Assembly (NCBI GenBank): GCA_019802505.1
Contig: JAFMOC010000309.1
Span: 313,501 to 377,500 of the forward strand
DNA: 64,000 nt
Direction of reading: 5' to 3'
Source: Corydoras sp. C115
Taxonomy: Eukaryota > Chordata > Actinopteri > Siluriformes > Callichthyidae
A program made the position numbers and the translations under genes. Below the pieces are notes generated by a model. That model was not told the origin of the DNA and made no database searches. It was given only the letters and a program-made list of their open reading frames with translations. Of the stretch, positions 21,101 through 33,100 are shown in pieces (position 1 is the stretch's first letter; each line of letters begins with the position of its first letter).

Positions 21101-24100
21101 TAGTGGTTAGCACGTTCTCCTCTCAGCGCTAGGGATTCCCGGTTCGAATCCCCATCTGGGTGGAGTTTCCATGTTCTCCCCGTGTCTGCGTGGCTTTCCT
21201 CCGGGTTCTCCGGTTTCCTCCCACAGCCCAAAAACATGGATCAAGTCAATTGAGTTCTCCAAATTGCCCCATATAGAGTGAGTGTGTGAGTGAGTGTGTG
21301 TCCAGCGATGGATTGGCGTCCTGTCCTGGGTCTATCTGCCCAGCGCCCGAAACGTTCTCCCCTGGATGGGCATGGGGAACCCCCCCGCGACCCTAATAGA
21401 GGATAAAGCGGGAGATAATGAATGAATCACTGTTTGGGGGCGGCACAGTGGCTTAGTGATTAGCACGTTCTCCTCTCATATTCTCTCCGTGTCCACATGG
21501 GTTTCCCCCGGGTTCTCCGGTTTCCTCCCACAGTCCAAAAACATGGATCAAGTCAAATGAATTCTCCAAATTGCCCCATATAGAGTGTGTCTGTGTGAGT
21601 AAGTGTGTGCCCAGTGATCGATAGGCACCCTGTCCTGGGTGTATCTGCCCAGCGCCCGAAACATTCTCTCCTGGATGGGCATGGGGAACCCCCCCGCGAC
21701 CCTAATAGAGGATAAAGCGGAAGATCATGGATGGACGGAGGAATGGATGTTGTTTGGTTGCTTTCAGGCGCTGGGCAAATACACCTAGAACAGAGCGCCA
21801 ATCTGTCACTGGGCACACACGTACATAGACGCACACCCTATATGGGGCAATTTAGAGCATACAATTTATGGTAAAATCCATGTTTTTGGACTGTGGGAGG
21901 AAACCGGAGAACCCGGCGGAAACCCACATGGATACGGGGAGAACATCGAGTTCCAATCTGGATGGAGTTTCCAACACGCCACAGTTTCACCCTGCATTCT
22001 GTGCTTTTTAATTGGTACAGAAACCGGAATCCTGTTACTCAGCGATCAATATTAAAAACTGGATTAGATTACGTTGTGGAAGCCAAGATTATTAACCATT
22101 TTGCTTTTAATAATTGCGTTTTTGAATTGAACCATGTTTTATTAAAGTAATAAGACACTCGAGGTTGTGTATTATTGTGCAAAATCACTCCGCTAAGCGT
22201 CGGGCCCAACAACACCGTGATTTATTCACAATAACGCACAACCTGTCGAACCTTATTTCTTTAATACACTCTGCTTTTGCAGATTTCTGCACATTTTCCA
22301 CATTTAAACCTAATGGGTTTTCCTTTTGCTGCCTCTGTGGGGCTGCAACTAACGATTTCTTCTATTAATCGATAAATCGGATAAATACATGTAGTATTTT
22401 TTTTTTTCAATGTCTTTACATTTAGTCTTTTAGTAGACACTTTGATCCAAAGCGACTTAGAAATGAGAACAACATAAGTCAGTAGTTAAAAAAACAGCTT
22501 CACTGTAGAATTATTAAACAGGTCAATAAATGCCTGGTTTTATTTACAGCATGAGTTGAAGGCATCTAATCCGGCCCGCGGGCCGGCACTTTGAGAACCC
22601 TGCTTTGGAGTGTAGTGTTGGGGAACTCGGGATGATTTCAGGTGTTTTTCAGGTGTGTGTGTGTTCTACTTAAAAGGTTGCTTATTATTATTTTGTAAGC
22701 CGCCTGAAGCTTTAAAGTTCCCTCAGCAGTGTGCAGAACGCAGGGTTTTGTTCCCACTTGCTCGTTCGTTCAGCTCTTTAATGCTTTTCATCCTGCCGAG
22801 CCTGAAGTTACATTCAGTACAAAGGGAGATTGTTGTTGGTATATTAATAAGTGGTGCAGGTGTCACGTCGCCCGGTTTGAAAGCTTCAGGGATAAAGAGA
22901 TGGATTAGAACCGAAGCCGTGCATTCATCTAACGCATGCACTGTTGTTCGTTCGGTTCTAAAACAGACGTTGAAGTATGCACTCGCGTCTCCAGAATGCG
23001 ATCCCGTCAGACGGGGTTTCTGCAGCACATTCCATTAGCTTTTCCGTTTTAGACTCCTGTAATCAGATCAACCTACAGGTTGCATCATAGAACCTCAAAC
23101 CAGAAAAGTGGAACAGGGGCAGTCATGGACTTGTTGTTGAGGAACCAGCCTTGTGACCTGAAGGTCTCCGGTTTGATTCCCGGTCCCACCAGGTACTATG
23201 GCTGAAGTGGCCTTGGGCAAGGCACCTAACCCCATATGGCTGCAACAACGAATCGATAAAATCGATAATGAAAAGTGTCGATAATGAATTTCGTTATAGA
23301 TTCCTTGGGTTGCACGTAGGGGTGAGCTGCAATATTCGGAGAACCGTAGTCGACTATGAACCTCATAGTCGAATGTACCATTTTGACCACATGGGGGCGC
23401 CCATGGCTGCTGCTAAGCATTAGTTTTTACATGAAATGTCTTTGTTTTCGTTATATATATAGCCTTTTGTCAAAGAAAATCATCCTAATTTCTAGAAAAA
23501 AACAAAAAAACAAAAACAAAAAAAAAATTTCTTTTGTTAGAAAAACAAGTAAAATATATATATTAAAAAAATCTTTTTTAAAAACCACGCTTATAGCGCC
23601 ATCTTGTGGTGAAATTTTAACTGATTCGACTATAGTCGATAGCTATCAGTCGACTATAGGGAAAATCTGACCAATCAGATTCGACTATGAAAATCCTTAG
23701 TTGAAGGCACCCCTAGTCGCACGATTTCCACGTTGCTCACAATGTCGTAACCGCCTATGTCACCTGCAACGTGTGTTACTTTATATTCATTAATTCATTA
23801 TCTTCCACTTTATCCTCTATTAGGGTCACGGGGGGGGGTTCCCCATCCAGGGGAGAACGTTTCGGGTGCTGGGCAGATAGACCCAGGACAGGACGCAGAT
23901 ATATCTCTGGACACACACTCACTCACACACACACACTCTATATGGGGCAATTTGGAGAACTCAATTGACCTTAATCCATGTTTTTGGACTGTGGGAGGAA
24001 ACCGGAGAACCCGGAGGAAACCCACGCGGACACGGGGAGAACATGGAAACTCCACCCAGATTGGGATTCGAACCGGGAATCCCTAGTGCTGAGAGGAGAA

Positions 24101-27100
24101 CATGCTAACCACTAAGCCAGTGTGCCGCCGTTACTTTATATTTTCGTTTAATTATCTTAAGCAGTGGCGGCACGGTGGCTTAGTGGTTAGCACGTTCGCC
24201 TTTCAGCGCTAGGGATTCCCGGTTCGAATCCCCATCTGGGTGGAGTTTCCATGTTCTCCCTGTGTCCGTGTGGGTTTCCTCCGGGTTCTCCGGTTTTCTC
24301 CCACAGTCCAAAAACATGGATCAAGTTAATTGAATTCTCTAAATTGCCCCATATAGAGTGTGTTTGAGTGTGTGAGTGTGTACCCAGCGATGGATTGGCG
24401 CCCTGTCCAGGGTGTATCTGCCCAGCGCCCAAAACGTTCTCCCCTGGATGGGCATGGGGAACCCCACCACGACCCTAATAGAGGATAAAGCGGGAGATAA
24501 TGAATGAATGAATATCTTAAGCAGTGTTTAAATACAAAGAACTTGTACACAATGGTGCTAATTAATAATCAAGCTTCACGTTTTAATTTTCTGACAAAAT
24601 AGAGCGACTCAAATTTGTGTAATTTAGTATTTTCTCAACACTATGTATGTACTACATATTGTGGCAGTGTGTTTGAGATTTGTGTGTAATTGCTCTTTGG
24701 GCTCATTGGATGCCTTAAACTCATACTGTAAATAAAACCAATTTATTGACCTGCTTAATAATTCTACAGTGTAGTTGCTTTTCTGCATAGCCACTGACTT
24801 GTGATGTTCTCATTTGTAAGTTGCTTTGGATAAAAGCGTCTGCTAAATGACTAAATGTAAAGAAATGGAATTTAAAAAAATGTATCCGATTCATCGATTA
24901 ATCGGAAAAAAAATAATCGACCGATTAATTGATTATCAAAATAATCGTTAGTTGCAGCCCAGTGTGTAACAGGTGCCTAGGGCACCTGTTTTTCTGTTCT
25001 TCGGTTTTTCGGTTTCTGTTCTTCTGTGGGCGGCACGGTGGCATAGTGGTTAGCACGTTCGCCTCTCAGCGCTAGGGATTCCCGGTTCGAATCCCCATCT
25101 GGGTGGAGTTTCCATGTTCTCCCCGTGTCCGCGTGGGTTTCCTCCGGGTTCTCCGATTTCCTCCCACAGTCCAAAAACATGGATCAAGTTAATTGAGTTC
25201 TGGGGGCGCTAGTGAACAGGCAATGGCGTAGGTTGGATTTTTTCGAGCTCCGCTGACTTTTCTTGATAAATATAGTTTGTGGCATTTGTTTTATAAAATA
25301 AAGTCATAGGTTAGGTATCTGAATGTGTATTCAATACACTCGTTTAATTTACTGACGAACTGGGCGAGTAAATGGCCAAGAATTTACGTCAATTCACGTT
25401 TACGGGTAAGAACATCGCTAACAGGCCTACTGCCTCGGGCGATACCCCACCGATATCCAAAGATAAAATGGCAGAGTTGAAGGCCGAGATTCTCGCGTCT
25501 TTAAAGGACGACATCACCACGATTCTAAGGTCTGAGCTGAAGAGTGTACTCGCAGACGAATTTGCGGGAATGAGGTCGGAGCTACGGGCTGTTAAAGAGG
25601 AAGTGATTAACAACGTGGCTGCGCTGCGAGCGGACATGGACAGTATGAAACAGACTGTTACGGGAATGGAACATGGCCTCTCTACATGCTCAGATGATAT
25701 TACTGCTCTGCAAACGATCGTGCACAAGCTTAGTAAGGATGTAGCTGGTCTGCAGGAGAAGTGTGTCGACATGGAGGGACGTATGAGGAGGTCAAATATT
25801 CGAATTCTTAATGTGCCTGAGAGCTCTGGATCGAGCTCTCCCGCTGCGATCTCAAAGTTATTGAAGGAGGTCTTACATCTGGAGAAGGAGGTCATAGTGG
25901 ATAGGTCACATCGCAGCCTGCAATTGAGACAGGAAGGTGGCAAACCTCGTGCTATCGTGGCCAAACTTCATTATTATCAGGACTGTGTGGATATTCTTCG
26001 TCGAGCTAGAGAGGCTGGCTCTCTGCAGTTCAACGGTACTAAGATTTTCATCTTTCCCGACTACCCACCTAGTGTAGCCCGCGCCAGATCAGCTTTTAAT
26101 GACGTAAAGAACATCCTTCGCGGGCATAAAGGAATTCGTTTTGGCATCTTCTACCCAGCTAAGCTCCGCATTACGCATAACGGGACTGAGAAAGAGTTCA
26201 GAGATCCAGCGGAGGCTATGGCTTATGTGAAGGCCAACATCACACAGTCTGGGTAGTGCAGATAGTTAATTAGATACAATCGGGATTGTTGGTGAGTAAC
26301 GAGAAATGAGGGAAACTTTATCCTATTATGGGACTATATTTGGACTTTATAAATGATGCAGGAGTCTCTATAAGAAACTAAAAATGAGGAGTGAACTACG
26401 ATTTATTTTTCATATAACCTAGAGGCTTAATGTTTAATCTGTTTATTAGCCACTTAAACTGTTTTTAGTGTATGTATGTGTATATGTATATATATATGTA
26501 TATGTATATATATATTTTTTTTGTGTGTCAGCGGTGCTGGGTTGCTTGTACTACTAAGTTACCCCAGTTAACACTTTAAAGTGTGTGTTTTGCAGCAGGG
26601 GGGTTTTAGAGCACCTTGTTATGTTAGGTGACATGGGTTGGGGGTTAACTGCACTATTTCTTATTGTTATTGTTTGTTTAAGGTATGCTGAAGTATTAGA
26701 GGCCTTTATGGGGTACTATTGTCAATATTTCACTATGATTGATATATGGCCAATGCATATTTAAAGAGTAAAGTGGCAGGCTGCCAGATAAAGCTGGTTA
26801 GTTGGAACGTTAAATCTTTGAATCATCCAGTAAAGCGTAGTAAAGTATTCTCACATTTGAGGCGGATTGGGGCAGGAATTGCTTTTCTACAGGAAACTCA
26901 CCTACGGATCTGTGATCATTCTAGATTAAAGGGAGGTTGGGTGGGACAGGCTTATCACTCCAAATTTAACTCAAAATCAAGGGGAGCTGCTATACTAATT
27001 AGCAAATCAGTTCCATTTATTATGTCAAGTGTGGATGCTGATCCAGCGGGTAGATATATATTGGTAACGGGTAGATTATATAATATCTCTGTGATACTTT

Positions 27101-30100
27101 TAAACGTATATGCACCAAATTGGGATGACAGTTCCTTCTTTAATGCTCTTTTCACTCGATTGCCTTATATGGACACGCATTATCTTATTATGGGAGGGGA
27201 CATGAACTGCAACCTATCATATTTAGATCGTAGTTCATCCTCACATCATTCCCTTTCAAAATCTGCTCAGGCTCTTAAAGTCTTTATGGACACATACAAA
27301 ATGATTGATATATGGCGCTTTCGTAATCCAAACTCCAGGGCTTACTCTTTTCTTTTCTCATGTTCATAAAACATACTCCCGAATAGATTATATATTTCTT
27401 GATAAGCGTCTTTTGCCTTTAGTTACCGATTGTGAATATCAGGCTATTGTGATATCGGACCATGCTCCAATGGTGATGGACCTAAAAATACCCACAACAC
27501 ATAATGAATACCGTCCTTGGCGGTTGAACACGCTATTATTGGCTGACAAAAATTTTGTTAAAATGATTTCGAGCGAAATTAATTCCTTTCTATCAGATAA
27601 CACAACCCCAGGAATGTCTCCTTTAGTTATTTGGGAGGCGCTGAAGGCATATCTAAGAGGTCAAATAATATCTTATACGGCTTTTGTGAGGAGAAATCAG
27701 ATGAGACGCCTGGAGGAATTAACAAAGGATATCTTAGATTTAGACGCTTTAATGGCCTGTTCTCCTTCTCCTGAGGTATATAAGAAAAGACTGTTGGCAC
27801 AGACGGAATATAATCTTTTGTCCACAAAATATGCCGAAAACATGATTAATAAAATTAATTGTAGGACATATGAGCATGGGGAGAAGACGGGGAAGATCCT
27901 TGCCCAACAGATACGTCAGAAGACAGCTAATCAAACTATTTCTGAAATAAAAGATGATCAAGATATCAGACATATAGACCACTTACAGATTAATAACTGT
28001 TTCCTCAAGTTTTACTCTAAATTATATGGATCAGAATCACCCGGGGATGAAGCCATATTGACAACATTTTTTGAACAAATTGATCTACCAATAGTCGATG
28101 CGGAGGCTTTAAATAAGCTTGATGAGCCACTGACTAAAGAAGAGTTTCTTGCAGCAGTAAAATCTCTGCAAAGTGGCAAGAGCCCAGGTCCAGATGGGTT
28201 CCCCAGTGAATTCTTTAAGAAGTTTGCTGTGGAGCTCACTCCACTTTTGCTCTCCGTTTATGGAGAATCATATACCTCCGGCTCACTACCTTTGACTATG
28301 CGTCAGGCAGTTATATCATTAATTCTCAAGAAAGATAAAGATCCTAGGGAATGTGGTTCTTATCGTCCAATCTCGCTTCTCAATGTAGATTGTAAATTAT
28401 TAGCCAAGATTCTTGCTCAGAGATTAGAAATTATTTTGCCATCTATAGTCTCAGATGATCAAACCGGATTTATTAAACACAGACAATTATTTTTTAACAC
28501 ACGCCGATTATTTAATATTCTATATGATCCCACCCCATCAGAAGACACAGAAATATTGTTATCATTAGATGCTGAAAAAGCATTTGATCGTGTGGAGTGG
28601 CCTTATCTTTTTTATACAATGAAAAGGTTTGGATTTAGTCAAAATTTTATTAGATGGATTGAAGTTCTTTATGCCTCACCTCTGGCAGCAGTCCGTACAA
28701 ATAATACTTTATCCTCTTTTTTTAAGCTGGGCAGAGGCACTAGACAGGGCTGCCCCCTCTCGCCCCTCCTTTTTTCCTTAGCTATTGAACCATTAGCAAT
28801 ATTATTACGCAACAAGGAGGCAATCAAAGGGATATGTAGAGGAGGTCTATTGCATAAGGTTTCTTTATACGCGGACGACATGCTTTTATATATATCTGAC
28901 CCACTATCTAGTATACCGGAATTACTTAATGCATTAAATAGCTTTAGTTTAGTGTCAGGATATAAAATTAATTTAGGAAAGAGTGAGCTTATGCCCATAA
29001 ACAATATGGACAAAGCGGCCGAATTAAATCAGTTCCCATTTAAAATTAATACTGATAAGTTTAAATATTTGGGATTATGGGTGACGCATAAATTCAGAGA
29101 CCTTTACGATGCTAATTTTCCCCCTCTTGTATCAAAAGTGAAACAAGATCTTGAACGATGGAATTTACTTTCTCTGTCCCTAGGGGGCAGGATAAATATC
29201 ATTAAAATGAACGTGGCTCCTAAATTTCTATTCTTGTTTCAAAACATTCCAATTTTTTTAACAAGAACTTTTTTTAAAAATGTTAATAGGATGATTGTTG
29301 AGTTTATTTGGTATAATAAAAGGCCCAGAGCACGTCTGAGTATTTTGACAAGGCATCGTACACAAGGCGGTTTATCATTACCAAACTTTTCATATTATTA
29401 TTGGGCCTGTAATGCACGGATATTATCTTATTGGATCAACAATGTGGGAGGACTAAGTGACCCTAATTGGGTGCAATTGGAAAAAGTGTCATGTGCTCCA
29501 ATATCACTGCAGGCATTGATTTGTTCTGTTGTTCCCATGCCTGAGCCTTTGTCCAGCTATACATCTAACCCGATTGTGAAATGTTCACTTAAAATTTGGA
29601 TACAGTTTAGAAAGGTGTTCTTACTTAAAACCCCTCCAGTTTGGCTCCTGTAATGGGTAATAATATGTTTACTCCTTCAGTAACTGATGTAGCCTTCATT
29701 AAATGGAGGGACATGGGTTTTCTCTACCATTAAGGATCTCTTTGTTGATAACAAATTTGGAACATTTGAACAGCTCAGGAGCATAGGAAATATTCCTCAT
29801 TCACATTTTTATAGGTACTTACAACTGCGAAGTTTTATCTCATCACATTACCCCCACTTCCCCACCTTACCACCGAAAAATCTTTTGGATACTATCTTAG
29901 ATACTACTAGAGCCCCACTAAAAATTGGTATAGTATATGCTTTAATTAACTCAGAAAAATCTGAATCTCTACTATCACTGAAACAACGATGGGAGGAGGA
30001 ACTAGGTATGCAGATATCGGAAAAGATCTGGGAGGAAGCCTTGGACAGAATTCATTCTTCATCAATATGCATGAGACATACTGTGATACAGTTCAAGGTT

Positions 30101-33100
30101 GTTCATCGTTTACATTGGTCTAAAACTAAGCTAAAAACCTTTTTACCCAATATTGATCCTGTATGTGAGAGATGTAATACGGACTTAGCCACTCTTACAC
30201 ACATGTATTGGGCCTGTTCTAAATTAACTACATTCTGGCAATCAATATTTTCCTTTCTCTCAAATGTTCTAGATATTACTATCCCACCTTCACCATATGA
30301 GGCCATATTTGGGGTGACATCACAGGATCTTTACATAGGTAAATCAACAAAGAATGTAATTGCTTTTTCAACTTTGTTGGCAAGGCGACTAATTTTACTT
30401 AATTGGAAAGATACACGTCCTCCTACCTTTAAACATTGGATTAAGGAACTAATGTACTTTTTGAATTTAGAAAAAATTCGGTATACGACGAGAGGAGACA
30501 GCTTGAAATTCTATGCTATCTGGCAGCCTGTCATTACATATGTGGAACAAATGGATATTGATGCATAAGACCGTTTGTATGTACTACCATTATCGGCCAT
30601 GTTGTGTACACTGTGACTGTTACAGCTACCATTACTGGACAACATTTGTTTATTTATTAGTGCTAAGAGAAATTCATATGTGCAGTGGGGAGCGGGTGGG
30701 TTTTTCTTCCTTTTTTTTTCATTGTTAAAATTTTTGCAAAAAAACAATAAAAAGACCTTTGATCAAAAAAAAGTTAATTGAGTTCTCCAAATTGCCCCAT
30801 ATGGAGTGTGTTTGTGTGGGTGAGTGTGTACCCAGCGATGGATTGGCGCCCTGTCCTGGGTGTATCTGCCCAGCGCCCAAAACGTTCTCCCCTGGATGGG
30901 CATGGGGAACCCCACCCGCGACCCTAATAGAGGATAAAGCGGGTGATAATGAATGAATGAATGAATGTTCTTCTGTGTCCGTGTTTTGAGTTAATTAGCT
31001 GTCATTCCGGGTTGTTTTAGTTAATTAGCTCCTCAGTTTCATTGGTTGGTATGGTGCACGTGGTCGGATGTGTTTGTGTATTTATTTCCGGTGTTCCCCG
31101 TCCTCCGTGCGCGTCTTATTTTTATGTTCACTCGTTTAGTGTACCTGTGTGTTTGGTGTCCTTTCACCTGAATAAAACTGTGTTTCTGTTTAGGGGTGAG
31201 CTGCATTATTCGCTGATTCGACGATTCGATTCGGAGAACCGTAGTCGACTATGAACCTCATAGTCGAATGTACCATTTTGACCACATGGGGGAGCCCATG
31301 GCTGCTGTTTTCGTTATATATATAGCCTTTTGTCAAATAAAATCATCCTGTCACAAATATCCGTCTTTCCCCGGAGATGAGCGGCTCCGCGGGGAAATCG
31401 CGAACGCCGCTCGCGCATAATGAGCGTCTCCCGGGATCCGGCTACGCGTAAGCCACAGCGTCAGCCGGTCTAAACAGAGGGAGACTCTCCCACGAGTGCG
31501 ACCTGCGCGGAACAAATGTGCAGCAACACACTGTGGCAGAAATGCTGATGGAGAAAAACTGGAACACCGGGATAAAAACCAAAACTAGAATTTATTAAAA
31601 AAGTGGTGCCGAAGCACCAATAGAAAGGGGGTAAACGAACAAAGCAACATCGGGTAAGGTAACCACAAATTAAAGACGTGCACTAACCCAACCAATCACC
31701 CAAGTGAGATAATCAGAAACCAAACGAGGGACAAGTGCCGCAGGTGATTGTTACACATCCTAATTTCTGTAAAAAAAATTTTTTAAATGATGTGTGTGCT
31801 TTAACCCATTTACGGTGCTCTAGAAAAACAAGTAAAATATTTTTTAAAAATTACGCTTATAGCGCCATCTTGTGGTGAAATTTTAACTGATTCGACTATC
31901 AGTCGACTATAGGGAAAATCTGACGAATCAGATTCGACTATGAAAATCCTTAGATGAATACAGCCCTATTTCTGTTACCTGTGTGCCTTGCTCCCTCCTG
32001 CGCGTTAAAGCGCTGCGGCTCTGCGCCTCATCTGCGCAGCCGCTCTTAGCTCGAGGTAGACGAGTGTAACACAGTGCGACATCAAAAGAACATAGAATGT
32101 TCAGAATCATTCAAAATCAGAATCGATTTTTTTTTCAGTTCAAATGTTCTTTAAATTTAGTTTAAATGATGTGATTGACGGGATGAAACGACGATGTAAA
32201 CCAATAGATCATTTATTTAAAACAATACTTTAGGGCTGCAACAACGAATCGATAAAATCGATAAAAATCGATTATCCAAAGTATCGATAATGAAATTCCA
32301 TTATCGATTCGTTGGGTCGCACTATTTCCGCGTTACTCGCGATGTCGTAACCGCTTACGTCACCTGCAGCGCTTCAATAACGCTGGAAACAAATAGCGGG
32401 TTGAACAGAACGAGGCGGAGTCTGCAAAACAAGTTATAAATCGTAGAAATGAAACACAGCCAACGCTGAAAACAAACTTCCGTTTAAATCCAAACTGCGG
32501 GAGCTTCACCTTCACACAGATAAAGAACGTGGAACATGCAGCTCTGCGAACATGAGCTGAGCTGCACACAGCACCACGGTGATGATACATGATAGAGAAC
32601 GTGTCTTAACGTCCGTTATACGAATACGTCCGCAGTTCCCGGGATATGTCTGTATATGACCTTCATTGGATCATTAAATGTCCCGGCACTGGGACACGGC
32701 GCTGCGTGTCAGTCTGCAAGCAACTCGCAAGTTTAAAGCGCAAGTCTGTTTACAAAAGCGAGTCCGCCCCCCCCCCAAGAGCAGTGATTCTCAAATAGTG
32801 GGGTGCATGGGGGCGCAGTGCGGTGCATGGGGGGCGCATAACAAGAAATCACAGAGAAATTGATATTAAGTGAACTGAACAAACCCTCAAGAGACAACAT
32901 GGAGAAATATTTAACAGAGATGAGGAGAGAAAGACGGAGAGAGACGAAGATAACGAGAGCAACAAAAGTCAACCGAAAACTAAATGTCGAAGCGAACGTA
33001 GCACCTGGCTTCACTGTAACTGTAACTTCACTGTAACTGTAACTTCACTGTAACTGTAACTTCACTGTAACTGAGGTGGAGACGAAGAAAGACCAGATGT

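Larger units (their letters stand above)
23235..24961 (+). mobile_element. hAT1 copy carrying three nested insertions
   Basis: Left end TATGGCTGCAACAACG (one change from consensus), right end GTTAGTTGCAGCCC. Inside are hAT2 (23317-23715), a reverse SINE-A (23787-24129) and a forward SINE-A (24167-24513), each with its own target duplication made of hAT1 sequence. Confidence 0.85.
25202..30770 (+). mobile_element. Full-length L1-clade LINE
   Basis: 5569 bp, inserted in a SINE with a perfect 16-bp duplication AAGTTAATTGAGTTCT (25186-25201 and 30771-30786). Order: 5' UTR of about 170 bases starting GGGGGCGCTAG, ORF1 (25372-26256), about 490-base spacer, ORF2 (26746-30568, broken), 3' UTR with AATAAA at 30746-30751 and a short A tail. 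ORF1/ORF2 arrangement and protein motifs place it in the L1/Tx1 group. Not autonomous because ORF2 is frameshifted. Confidence 0.92.
25029..30965 (+). mobile_element. SINE-A split by an L1-clade element
   Basis: SINE halves 25029-25201 and 30787-30965 join into one normal copy. The SINE has its own 12-bp duplication TGTTCTTCTGTG (25017-25028 and 30966-30977). Confidence 0.92.

Noticed and set aside
22655..23038. A 127-codon host gene
   Set aside because: No recognised domain, no splice context, an overlapping open frame on the other strand, and position inside a klhl24 intron.
25389..25964. 191-codon minus-strand frame
   Set aside because: It lies antisense to LINE ORF1, which has the expected domain order.
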